Virus record (IMG/VR): IMGVR_UViG_3300030104_004177
Coordinates: 1 to 46,260 of that record
Strand: one strand, 5' to 3'
From: a virus
Length of the DNA stretch: 46,260 nucleotides
In this document: positions 5,294-13,415 of the stretch, piece by piece
How the letters are laid out: the number at the start of each line of letters is the position of its first letter
Numbering within the stretch: the first letter of the stretch is position 1
Notes under the pieces: generated by a model
Database searches by the model: none
What the model was told of the DNA's origin: nothing
The model's input: the letters and a program-made list of their open reading frames with translations, nothing else
Position numbers and translations under genes: made by a program

Positions 5294-7340
5294 AATTTAT
5301 CATTGGACTAGCACTTTTAAATCACTAGGCGAAAACGAAGATGGTGGTGTAGATATTAAAGGATCTGCTAGTACTAATGCTCTTGATAGAGCAGGCGACA
5401 TAATCGAAGCTGATGCTTGGGCAAAAGGTGGATTGGAAAACTATAAAGGTAATCCAATTATTTTGTTCAATCATAATTATGACAAACCGATTGGTCGAGC
5501 AAAAGATTTAAAAGTTACAGACAACGGCTTAGAAATATCTGCAAAGATTTCTAAAGCTGCTGGTGATGTAACACAACTAATTAAAGACGGTGTCCTTGGA
5601 GCTTTTTCTGTCGGTTTCAAAGTCAAGGACGCTGATTACATGACTGAAACTGATGGATATAAAATAAAGGACGCGGAGCTTTTTGAAGTTTCTGTTGTAT
5701 CAATACCTTGCAACCAAGGGGCAACTTTTGGACTAAGCAAGTCATTTGATTCTATGGAAGAATACAACAAGTACAAGCATACTTTTTATACGGCTAACTT
5801 AAACGATTCAGCAGATGCTGTTGAAGTTGAGCAGCCAAGTACGGCGAAAGCCAAAGAAATGGAGACAAATATGTCAAAAGAAAAACAATCTCCTGAGAGC
5901 AACCCAGAGTTTAATCTTGAGTCATTTGCTGCAGAAGCTGCTGAAAAAGCAGTTGCTCAGTATGCAATGAAACAAGCAGAACTTAAAGCTGCTGAACAGA
6001 AGGCTGCAGAAGAAGCTGCTCAAAAAGCAACTGAAGAAGCTGAAGTTCAAAAAGCCTCCGAGGAAGCAAAACAGGAAGAGCAAAAAACTGTAATCCAAGC
6101 TGGATTAACAGGTGCTGAAAAATTAATGTCTGACGTTGAGTCCAGAGTGAAAGAAGACTACACTAACTTAGAGAGTGTTGTTAAATCACTTGAAGCACAA
6201 CTTGCTGAGAAGTCTGAAGAAATCATGAATATTCGTGAGTCTAAAAGACAGTTCTCTGACAGACAAGGTAACAACGGCGATTGGAAGAAATCCTTCGAGC
6301 AAGACATTGCAGATGCTAAATTTGCTGGTCTAGCTACTGGAAAAGGATGGGAAACTCCAATGGCAAAATCTTTGATGGAAAAAGTTAATCAACATTCAGG
6401 TGTTGAAGTTTCCTCTGCTGATTTTGAACAAGTTGTTTCAACAAATATCGAAAGAGATATCGAAAACGAATTAGTATTGGCTCCTCTATTTAGAGAAATC
6501 CCAATGACTTCTGCGAATATGATTATCCCAATCTTACCAGATGCAGGTTATGCAGAATTTACTTCTAGCCAAGCTGCTTCAGGTTCATCTCCTTATGGTA
6601 ACTTAGAAACCAGAGGCGATACTTATGGTTCACCTTATGCTGGTGTTACTATGACTGAAAGAACTCTTTCAACTAAGAAACTTATTTCTCAATCATTCTT
6701 AGGAAATGAAACAGAAGAAGATGCAATTTTACCAATTCTTCCTTTAATTAGAGAGTCTATGGTAAGATCACACGCTAGAGGTATCGAGAATGCTCTACTA
6801 GCTGGTGACGATGCTGATGGTGTATACGGAACAAGTGGAGCTGCTTTTGAAGGGCTTCTACACTTAGCAAGAAATGACAGTGATTTTACACAGTCATCTA
6901 CTGCTTTCGCTTCTGACACTGTTACAGCTGCAGAACTTCTTTCAATGAGAAAAAATATGGGTAAATATGGTGTTAACCCAGCAGACGTAGTTTACATTGT
7001 TTCACAAAGAACATACTTCGAACTACTAGAAGATGCTGAATTCCAAGATGCTAATTTAGTAGGCGACATGGCTACTAAACTAAGTGGTGAAATCGGACAA
7101 GTATTCGGATCAAGAGTACTATTATGTGATGAGTTCGCTACTCCAGCAGTATCTAAATTCGCAGCTATTGCTGTTAACCCTAGAAACTATGTATTACCTC
7201 GACTCAGAGGTGTTACTGTAGAATCTGATTATCAGGTTGCAGAGCAAAGAAGAGTACTAGTTGCTTCACAAAGAATTGGCTTCAGCGATTTAATCGATGG
7301 TGTTACTTCTAAATGGGGACACATGTACAAAGCTAGCTAA
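5283..7340 (+). CDS. Prohead protease fused to major capsid protein
   Basis: A single 685-residue frame joins two normally separate proteins. Residues about 1-165 match the HK97-type prohead protease, with catalytic candidates His64 (in FNHNYDKPIG) and Ser109 (GAFSVGFKV), and an ELFEVSVVSIP block at 132-142. Residues about 210-330 are Ala/Glu/Lys-rich coiled coil resembling a scaffolding (delta) domain. The rest has the HK97-type capsid pattern (LAPLFREIPMTSANMIIPIL, later GVTVESDYQVAEQRRVL). I start at ATG 5283, preceded by GGAGAAGAA; the frame is open further upstream to 5217 but that part overlaps the previous gene and has no capsid-like content. An in-frame ATG at 5871 has its own ribosome binding site and could give a separate 489-residue capsid precursor. 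A hairpin terminator follows. Confidence 0.93.
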   Translation: MSNKIYHWTSTFKSLGENEDGGVDIKGSASTNALDRAGDIIEADAWAKGGLENYKGNPIILFNHNYDKPIGRAKDLKVTDNGLEISAKISKAAGDVTQLIKDGVLGAFSVGFKVKDADYMTETDGYKIKDAELFEVSVVSIPCNQGATFGLSKSFDSMEEYNKYKHTFYTANLNDSADAVEVEQPSTAKAKEMETNMSKEKQSPESNPEFNLESFAAEAAEKAVAQYAMKQAELKAAEQKAAEEAAQKATEEAEVQKASEEAKQEEQKTVIQAGLTGAEKLMSDVESRVKEDYTNLESVVKSLEAQLAEKSEEIMNIRESKRQFSDRQGNNGDWKKSFEQDIADAKFAGLATGKGWETPMAKSLMEKVNQHSGVEVSSADFEQVVSTNIERDIENELVLAPLFREIPMTSANMIIPILPDAGYAEFTSSQAASGSSPYGNLETRGDTYGSPYAGVTMTERTLSTKKLISQSFLGNETEEDAILPILPLIRESMVRSHARGIENALLAGDDADGVYGTSGAAFEGLLHLARNDSDFTQSSTAFASDTVTAAELLSMRKNMGKYGVNPADVVYIVSQRTYFELLEDAEFQDANLVGDMATKLSGEIGQVFGSRVLLCDEFATPAVSKFAAIAVNPRNYVLPRLRGVTVESDYQVAEQRRVLVASQRIGFSDLIDGVTSKWGHMYKAS
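5861..5873 (+). promoter_or_regulatory. Internal ribosome binding site and start for capsid-only product
   Basis: GGAGA (5861-5865) lies five bases before an in-frame ATG (5871) inside the protease-capsid gene, exactly at the junction between the protease domain and the coiled-coil part (residue 197, MSKEKQSPESN). Another in-frame ATG lies at 5859. Initiation here would make a 489-residue capsid precursor without protease, which would explain how far more capsid than protease could be produced from one frame. Use of this start is inferred from the sequence. Confidence 0.65.
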
Positions 7341-7360
7341 TATACGCTTAGACAGGATTC

Positions 7361-7390
7361 GTGGGGCGGCCTTAATCGCCCCACACTTTT
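7361..7390 (+). terminator. Terminator-like hairpin after capsid gene
   Basis: A perfect 8-bp GC-rich stem, GTGGGGCG (7361-7368) with CGCCCCAC (7377-7384), encloses an 8-base loop and is followed by ACTTTT. The T-run is short, so termination may be partial, which would lower expression of downstream genes relative to capsid or protect the capsid mRNA end. It lies between the capsid stop (7340) and the next ATG (7395). Confidence 0.75.
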
Positions 7391-7394
7391 AATT

Positions 7395-8006
7395 ATGGCA
7401 AATTTAATAACATTACAACAGTATAAGGACTTCGCAGGAATCACAGGGGTGACTGAAGATGCCAAAATTAATGTTATAGTGCCAGCCATAAGTCAAGCAG
7501 TAAAAACTTACTGCGGCACGTCATTTGTTGATTTTTTCTCAACAGATAAAACAGAGTTTTTTGATATTCATGACGATTTTACAAATGCTATTTTAGTGGA
7601 TGAAAGCCCACTTGTCAGCGTCTCTCTGGTAGCAGAAAGAACAGGACAAGATGATTCATATACAACTTTAATAACTGGTAACTCAGATTCTAGCGGTAAG
7701 TACGAATACGTAGTAGACCTAGAACGAGATACTATTTTTAGAACTACTGCAACTGCAGATAAAGCTTTTCCAAAAGGTAGAGCAGCAGTGAAAGTAGTAT
7801 ATAGATCAGGTTATTCTTCAACACCCGAAGATTTAAAACTGGCATGTTTTGATTTAGTAAAATATTATTTGAAAGATGAAAGAAAAGAAAGACTTGCAAT
7901 AGCAGGAGCGTCGATACAAAATAATATATCGACAAGCCTCAAGGAAAACATAGGATTCCCAGACCATATTAAAAGGATACTAGATTTCTATAAAGTGCAC
8001 AAATAA
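7395..8006 (+). CDS. Head-tail connector (gp6-like adaptor)
   Basis: The 203-residue product begins LITLQQYKDFAGITG and has AISQAVKTYCGTSF (about residues 32-45), a central beta region, VKVVYRSGYSSTPEDLKLAC (about 133-152) and a helical LVKYYLKDERKER end. This layout is typical of the head-tail connector (HK97 gp6-like) proteins that dock on the portal. It follows the capsid gene, where such a gene is expected. No ribosome binding site is visible between the hairpin terminator and ATG 7395, which is odd. It is followed directly by the next gene with no spacer. Confidence 0.85.
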   Translation: MANLITLQQYKDFAGITGVTEDAKINVIVPAISQAVKTYCGTSFVDFFSTDKTEFFDIHDDFTNAILVDESPLVSVSLVAERTGQDDSYTTLITGNSDSSGKYEYVVDLERDTIFRTTATADKAFPKGRAAVKVVYRSGYSSTPEDLKLACFDLVKYYLKDERKERLAIAGASIQNNISTSLKENIGFPDHIKRILDFYKVHK

Positions 8007-9608
8007 ATGGCACTACAAAATTTAAATAGAGATTTACAAACAATTTTTGATCAAATTGTAGGTAAGAAAGGTAAAGGCAAGTATCGTGCTTTCATGAACT
8101 TTTATAGTCATGAATTTAAAGTTACAAAAAAAGATGCTATTGAGCAATTAAAAGCAATTACAGCTAGACCAGAGTCTGCTCAAGGAGTTGGCCCTACAGG
8201 CAGTGAGTGGCAAGTTGGTCAAAAAGTTTTTGATACTAATGATGCAGAGATACAAAAAGCAATAGAAGATACCGCAAAAGTTTTAATAGCGGAATATAAA
8301 AACAGTATAACTTCAAAAAATAGAGATATCAAAAATAAAAGTCAAGTAAAAGTCGGAGATTTTTATTTAAAAAGTTCTTCGGCTGATGAAGTAGTACTAG
8401 CAGTTGACTTAGACTCACCTGGAGAAGGTAATGCTTATAACGCTATTAAAAGCGTAAAAACAAAAGTTTCTAAAAAAGTTTTTGAAACTCCTGAGACACC
8501 AGGTAATAAATTATTTAAACTATTATTATCTGCGGGTAGAGTAAGAAGTTATAATTCAGGAAAAACATATGAAGCTTCTGCTTTATATGATATTGGGCAT
8601 AGAGAAGCTATTGGGCAATACAAGGCAGGAGCATTACAAGCAGGTATAAAATCTGTAACAGATAGAGGCGGATATTACGACAATAATGGAACTGAAGAAG
8701 CTGTCGATATTGGTGATGTAACTAGCGCAGTTGGAGCAAAGTTTGAAGAACTAGCAACAGTTGCAAATGGAATTACAATTATTGGAGTTGATGAATTTAT
8801 AGTTTTTCAAGGTACTAAAATGGTACAAAATCCAGAAAGTACTTTTAAAGTTTTAACTGATTTAGAAACTCAATATCAAAATCAGGTTCAAGATATTCAA
8901 GCAAAAGGAGTAGGAACAGGGGGTGGAGCCCAAGAACAGTCTAAAAAGTTATTAGAGATAACAGAAGAAATTCAAAACATTGTTCAAGAAGCTATAGCAA
9001 AAACTCCAAAAGAAAATGTTTCAAGACTGGGTTCAGATTCATTTCTTGATGCATTAGCAAAAGGAATAGTACTTAGCCCGGAAATGAAAAGACTGTATAA
9101 AAAAGGGGCAGCTCATAATTTAACTAAGTGGAAAGGAGCATTAAGAAATAGAAAAAATAGATCGAAACCCTTAAAAGATACAAAATCAAAAAGTGGCGTA
9201 GTAAGACATAATGTACTTGCTGGAGGGTTAGCAGCTTCTTCCAAAAGAATAAAAGCAGACAAACCAGTAGAAAAAGGAGCAGGAACAGAAAACAAAGACT
9301 ACAGAGACGCTTTAGTAGCTAGAGCTTTCGTAAACAGCAGATTAACCAAACAAGTACAAAGAAACATGGGTAGGCCTGCGTTAGAAAATGTAAGTGGAAG
9401 ATTTGCAAGTTCAGCAACTGTTGTTAATGCAAATATAGTAGGAGATGGGTTGCATATGGACTATACATACCAACAAGATCCTTATAGAGTTTTTGAACGT
9501 GGAGGACAGTATTCTACAGGGTATGACCCAAGACCTCTTATAGAAAGAAGTATAAGAGAACTAGCAGCAGCTAAACTAGAGACAAAATTTACACTTAGGA
9601 GAGTATAA
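8007..9608 (+). CDS. Putative neck or tail-completion protein, 533 aa
   Basis: This 533-residue protein lies between the connector and tail terminator, where neck proteins are encoded. Features are a charged helical N-terminal region, an ALYDIGHREAIGQYKAG segment (about residues 192-208), a Lys/Ser-rich linker near residues 370-400, and a C-terminal domain with NVSGRFASSATVVN, LHMDYTYQQDPYRVFERGG and DPRPLIERSIRELAAAKLE. I recall similar C-termini in marine siphovirus neck or tail-completion proteins. It is long for that role and the N-terminal part is not recognised. The start directly follows the previous stop and lacks an obvious ribosome binding site. Confidence 0.7.
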   Translation: MALQNLNRDLQTIFDQIVGKKGKGKYRAFMNFYSHEFKVTKKDAIEQLKAITARPESAQGVGPTGSEWQVGQKVFDTNDAEIQKAIEDTAKVLIAEYKNSITSKNRDIKNKSQVKVGDFYLKSSSADEVVLAVDLDSPGEGNAYNAIKSVKTKVSKKVFETPETPGNKLFKLLLSAGRVRSYNSGKTYEASALYDIGHREAIGQYKAGALQAGIKSVTDRGGYYDNNGTEEAVDIGDVTSAVGAKFEELATVANGITIIGVDEFIVFQGTKMVQNPESTFKVLTDLETQYQNQVQDIQAKGVGTGGGAQEQSKKLLEITEEIQNIVQEAIAKTPKENVSRLGSDSFLDALAKGIVLSPEMKRLYKKGAAHNLTKWKGALRNRKNRSKPLKDTKSKSGVVRHNVLAGGLAASSKRIKADKPVEKGAGTENKDYRDALVARAFVNSRLTKQVQRNMGRPALENVSGRFASSATVVNANIVGDGLHMDYTYQQDPYRVFERGGQYSTGYDPRPLIERSIRELAAAKLETKFTLRRV

Positions 9609-10054
9609 TGACAAGCAGAACTAAAAGGAAAAAAGTAGTAGATGCTCTCGTTGATAAGTTAAAATTAATTAATGGGCAGCATCCCTTTAATTCAAATGTA
9701 TCCAGTAATGTAACTGGAAGATTAAAATTTTTAGATGAAATAGAACAATATCCAGCAGTTTGCGTAGTAGCAGGCGATGAATTTAGAGAATACCAACCAG
9801 GTGGCTTTAAATGGAGATTGTTAGATTTAACAGTAAGAGCATATATTAATGATAATAACGATGCTCAAGAAACATTAGCATTATTAATGGAAGATATCGA
9901 AAGAGTCATCGATGATAATGATAATTTAGTGTACGACGACACAGTCGATCCAAGTGAAAAGTCAACTTCTTTAACAATAGGAAGTATAAGTACTGATGAG
10001 GGAGTTATTGCTCCTTTAGGAATTGGAGAAATGACAGTCAGAGTACGATATTAG
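9608..10054 (+). CDS. Tail terminator-like protein
   Basis: The 148-residue protein has an N-terminal helix (RKKVVDALVDKLKLI), a strand region FLDEIEQYPAVCVVAGDEFR (about residues 43-62), RLLDLTVRAYINDN, a helix ETLALLMEDIERVIDD and a C-terminal strand IGEMTVRVRY. That alpha/beta layout, with YPAVCVxxG and a closing MTVxVRY strand, is typical of the tail terminator family that caps the tail tube and joins head to tail. It starts on the last base of the previous stop (TAATG). Position just before the tail tube genes agrees. Confidence 0.8.
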   Translation: MTSRTKRKKVVDALVDKLKLINGQHPFNSNVSSNVTGRLKFLDEIEQYPAVCVVAGDEFREYQPGGFKWRLLDLTVRAYINDNNDAQETLALLMEDIERVIDDNDNLVYDDTVDPSEKSTSLTIGSISTDEGVIAPLGIGEMTVRVRY

Positions 10055-10119
10055 GAAACAGGTAAGGCACATAAAAATGTAGCCGCACCCCTTTCCATTA
10101 TAAAAACGGAGAAAGCAAA

Positions 10120-11700
10120 ATGGCTTTAAATTTATCGAGAAATACGAAAGTATTTGTCAGCTCTGTAAATGGAGTACACGCAAGTGGTGGGTCAGTTAAA
10201 ACTGTCGATGCAATCGCAGGAACAAACTCTGGTCATGCCGTAGGCGATGTAATCACTTTTGGAACAACAAATGGGTCTGGAACAGGCTTCAAATGTATAG
10301 TAGCTGCTGTTAGTAGCGGTGCTGTTACTGAAGTCTATATTCCTAACAACTTTCGAGGTACTGGGTATGCAGATAACAACACTGTTACTTCAACAGCATC
10401 TACTGGAAGTGGGGCTACTGGACTTATTTTAACCATAAATGGTGTTACAAGTACAACAACAACTGACAACTCAAGAACAGCAACAGGATTATTTAAGGGT
10501 AATGGTACTCATGACGGAAATGCTGCTGCTAAGAAAATCAACACTTTTAGAATCGGTGTTTTAGATGGATATAGTTTTTCACAAGGAAGTGAGAGCACAG
10601 ACGTTACAATTAACGAAGCTGGTGCTACACCCAACCGTGGTTCAAAACGATTCAATGACTCTTTACCACCTGCAGAATGGTCTTTCGGAACATATGTAAG
10701 ACCTTTCAAGCATGGTTCACAGAGTTGGAGAGAAAGTGGCGATATGGATATGGTAGAAAATATTCTTTGGGCTTCTTTAGCAGGTAAAGATATCTGTGAC
10801 GGCTCCGAAACAGGTGATTCTAATTCAGCAGTTACTTTAACTAGCTCATCAGGAATCGTAGATTTCGCAGGATCAGAACATCACGAATTATTGAAACTTT
10901 CAATATATTTCGCTCTTGAAAATACAACTTATCGTTTGAATGAAGCACAGGTAAATCAGTGTGAGATTGACTTCTCAATTGATGGTATTGCTCAGTTAAC
11001 ATGGTCTGGAAATGCAACAACAATTGACCAAGTTTCAACAGCAATTGAAGATCCTTCAAAAACACTTCATGCAAAACCAAGTGGAACAGACACTTCAGTT
11101 ACAACTGCTACCTATGTAGAAGGTTATAATTATGCTGATTCAACTGGACCAGATGATGCTGATTATTTAAGAAATAAATTGTCAACATTAACACTTGCTG
11201 CAGCCGCTCAAGGTGGTGGTGCAACTTCTGGTGGGTTAGATGCAAGAACATATGACATTAATATTACTGGTGGTTCTATTACTATCGCTAATAATGTCAC
11301 ATATGTAACACCTGAAACATTAGGTATTATTGACAAACCGATTGGATCTTTTACAGGATCTAGACAGATTACTGGTAACTTAACATGTTACTTGGATACA
11401 AAATCAAATGGTTCTAACCAATTACTTACAGACTTAGCTGGAGCAACCGACTTAGTTACTAACGTATTTGATATGAGCTTATTCATGGGAGGCGCTTCAA
11501 CCGCTACACCTGTAGTTGAATTTGATATTCCAAAAGCACATATGACTGTACCAACGCTCGAAACCGCTGATCTGATCTCTACTTCAATAGAGTTTGCAGC
11601 TCATGGATCAGACCTATTAACAGGCGACGAAATGACTGTAGTCTATAAAGGTTTAACAACCCATTCAGACGCTCAGTACGGCACAGACTATACTGTATAA
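10120..11700 (+). CDS. Major tail tube protein (large, 526 aa)
   Basis: This 526-residue protein probably builds the tail tube. Residues about 20-115 form a Gly/Thr/Ser-rich insert with GSGTGFKCIV and FRGTGYADNNTVT segments, a beta-type module often added to phage surface proteins. The core contains NEAGATPNRGSKRF, PPAEWSFGTYVRP, and near the end IIDKPIGSFTGSRQITGNL and VFDMSLFMGG, a beta pattern typical of tube proteins. A 65-base leader (10055-10119) separates it from the previous gene; it has a GGAG site but no clear promoter. The next gene encodes a smaller relative. The length is about twice that of common tube proteins. Confidence 0.8.
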   Translation: MALNLSRNTKVFVSSVNGVHASGGSVKTVDAIAGTNSGHAVGDVITFGTTNGSGTGFKCIVAAVSSGAVTEVYIPNNFRGTGYADNNTVTSTASTGSGATGLILTINGVTSTTTTDNSRTATGLFKGNGTHDGNAAAKKINTFRIGVLDGYSFSQGSESTDVTINEAGATPNRGSKRFNDSLPPAEWSFGTYVRPFKHGSQSWRESGDMDMVENILWASLAGKDICDGSETGDSNSAVTLTSSSGIVDFAGSEHHELLKLSIYFALENTTYRLNEAQVNQCEIDFSIDGIAQLTWSGNATTIDQVSTAIEDPSKTLHAKPSGTDTSVTTATYVEGYNYADSTGPDDADYLRNKLSTLTLAAAAQGGGATSGGLDARTYDINITGGSITIANNVTYVTPETLGIIDKPIGSFTGSRQITGNLTCYLDTKSNGSNQLLTDLAGATDLVTNVFDMSLFMGGASTATPVVEFDIPKAHMTVPTLETADLISTSIEFAAHGSDLLTGDEMTVVYKGLTTHSDAQYGTDYTV

Positions 11701-11702
11701 CA

Positions 11703-12614
11703 ATGACAATTAAGTACAACTTTCTTCGAGAAAGTAATGTACACCTTGTTCATGGAGGGAGTCGTTACTTATTAAAAACGGCTCCTGACGTGACGTTCTC
11801 ACAGACATTTGCGGAAGATGCATACGAAGTAAAGACTTTGCACGATCAAACAAAAATGTTTCAGGGAACAAGCATAACAAAAGCAAATCCTGCGAACTTT
11901 AGTTTCTCAGTTTCTTTAACAACAGAAAAAGATGAAACGATCGTGAAAGCACTTTTAACTGATTATGATGCAACAGAAGGGCAAACAAGAGTTAATACTT
12001 TTGACCTTTTTATTGTGACTGGAGAGAGTACTTTCAAACTAAATGAATGTGTCATTACAAATGGCGATTTTAATTTATCAAAAGGTTCACCTCTAACTTT
12101 AAATGTCTCAGGACAAGCACAAAAGTTAGAAAGAGTAGGAGATGAAAATTTCTCACTTCCAGAATCTCTGGCAAGTGCTAGTTCGACAAGAACTCCCACC
12201 ACAAACATTATTGATGTATCAGTTGGGGGAACTAGTGTATCTAACATTATTTCCGCAACATTAAGTGTTCAAAATGATATTCAATGGACACCTTATGAAA
12301 CATTGCATAATGCTCTTTCAGTTACAAATGCTTCAAACGCAATGTACCCTTCTGGATTTACACTCGGAAGAAGAGTTGTTTCTGGCAATATAACTCAATA
12401 TATTACAGAAAATAATTCTAGTACAGTGCAAAGCTTTAATACAGACACAGCTGTTCGTATTAAAACCCTCGTTAATGGAAGCACATTCTTGGATGCAAAC
12501 TTAGCAAATTGTATGTTTACTAAGAGAATGGCCCAAAACGAAGTATTTACGCAGACTTTTGACTATCGTTTGATAGGCAATCCTGCAAATTTATCAACCG
12601 TTATAACATATTAG
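11703..12614 (+). CDS. Second tail tube-like protein, 303 aa
   Basis: The 303-residue product starts two bases after the larger tube gene and shares features with it: N-terminal NFLRESNVHLVHGG, PANFSFSVSLTTEKDE, a LNECVITNGDFNLSKGSPLT strand pair, and GRRVVSGNITQYI near the C-terminus, comparable with SRQITGNLTCYL in the neighbour. I read it as a paralogue that lost or never had the Gly-rich insert. It could be a second tube subunit, a tube tip or an initiator ring protein. Which of the two makes the bulk of the tube cannot be decided from sequence alone. Confidence 0.72.
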   Translation: MTIKYNFLRESNVHLVHGGSRYLLKTAPDVTFSQTFAEDAYEVKTLHDQTKMFQGTSITKANPANFSFSVSLTTEKDETIVKALLTDYDATEGQTRVNTFDLFIVTGESTFKLNECVITNGDFNLSKGSPLTLNVSGQAQKLERVGDENFSLPESLASASSTRTPTTNIIDVSVGGTSVSNIISATLSVQNDIQWTPYETLHNALSVTNASNAMYPSGFTLGRRVVSGNITQYITENNSSTVQSFNTDTAVRIKTLVNGSTFLDANLANCMFTKRMAQNEVFTQTFDYRLIGNPANLSTVITY

Positions 12615-12628
12615 GAGAATATAACAAC

Positions 12629-13078
12629 ATGGATTTAAAATCATTACTAGTAGATAGTAAAACTACTTGGGTAGAATTCCCAGGATTACTTGGATTTGAA
12701 GTAGAACTTGCAAATCTATCAAGAAAAGAATTAGTAAACTTAAGAAAAAAGTGTACTATAAATAAATTTAACAGAAAAACTCGTCAATTTGAAGATGAAC
12801 TCAATGACGAAAAATTTGTAGTTGAGTTTACAAAAGCAACAGTAAAAGGTTGGAAAGGATTAAAATTAGGATATCTAGAAGATTTACTACTAGTTGACTT
12901 AAAAGGACAAGATTCTGAAGCTGAAATGGACTTTACTGAAGAAAATGCTCAACAATTAGTTGAAAACTCATCTGAATTTGATAACTGGCTCAATGAGGTA
13001 GTCTTCGATTTAGAAAATTTTCGTAGCAGAGAACAAAGCAAAGATATTGGAAAAACTGAAACTAAATCTGGAGAATAA
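12629..13078 (+). CDS. Tail assembly chaperone (gpG-like)
   Basis: A 149-residue acidic, helical protein lies between the tube genes and the tape measure, where lambda gpG-type chaperones are found. It begins MDLKSLLVDSKTTWVEFPG, has ELANLSRKELVNLRKKC (about residues 27-43) and ends in an acidic EEN...FDNWLNEVVFDLENF helix. A GGAG site overlaps the previous stop region. The next frame begins in its 3' end in a different phase, as in G-T pairs, so this product may be made both alone and as a frameshifted fusion. Assignment rests on position, size, composition and the overlapping partner. Confidence 0.8.
   Translation: MDLKSLLVDSKTTWVEFPGLLGFEVELANLSRKELVNLRKKCTINKFNRKTRQFEDELNDEKFVVEFTKATVKGWKGLKLGYLEDLLLVDLKGQDSEAEMDFTEENAQQLVENSSEFDNWLNEVVFDLENFRSREQSKDIGKTETKSGE
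13014..13078 (+). other. Possible programmed frameshift window (G to T)
   Basis: The second chaperone frame is open only after a TAG at 13011-13013, and the first frame ends at TAA 13076-13078. Any shift must therefore occur in this 65-base overlap and must be +1 or -2. The best candidate I see is the A-run at 13051-13055, read GGA AAA ACT in the first frame; slipping +1 on AAA restores AAA and continues CTG AAA CTA. No classical -1 heptamer would give the right phase. Confidence 0.4.
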
Positions 13079-13088
13079 TGACATCGGA

Positions 13089-13415
13089 ATGACCAAGGAT
13101 CAATACTTGGAAATGATGGAACAAATGGGTGAAGAACCCGACTGGGACAAATGTCCTTCAGACTGGGAAGACTTTCCCGATTCAGTAGTAACAGCGCTAA
13201 ACATACATAACTCTTTAGGAGATAGAGTTTTTGCTGACGTAGGCTATACAGGAAAAGATTATACAAACTATGATTTTTTACTCAAATTATATGAAGTAGA
13301 AGATCACCAAAAACAATGGATTCACGAAATAATATTATTTTTAGAATCAAGAGGTATCGAAGAATCTCAGAAAAGATTAAAATCTGAGCACGATAGATTA
13401 AAAAGAAAAAGGTAA
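13089..13415 (+). CDS. Tail assembly chaperone (gpT-like)
   Basis: The product from ATG 13089 is 108 residues: TKDQYLEMMEQMGEEPDWDK, then PSDWEDFPDSVVTALNIHN, DRVFADVGYTGKDYTNYDFL and a long C-terminal helix. The DxxKxPxDWxDFPxxV ... GYxGKDYxNxDFL pattern is one I know from small tail assembly proteins next to the tape measure in marine phages. ATG 13089 has GGAG at 13070-13073, rather too far away; a TTG at 13047 would extend the frame. It may be made mainly by frameshift from the upstream gene. It ends exactly where the tape measure begins. Confidence 0.78.
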   Translation: MTKDQYLEMMEQMGEEPDWDKCPSDWEDFPDSVVTALNIHNSLGDRVFADVGYTGKDYTNYDFLLKLYEVEDHQKQWIHEIILFLESRGIEESQKRLKSEHDRLKRKR

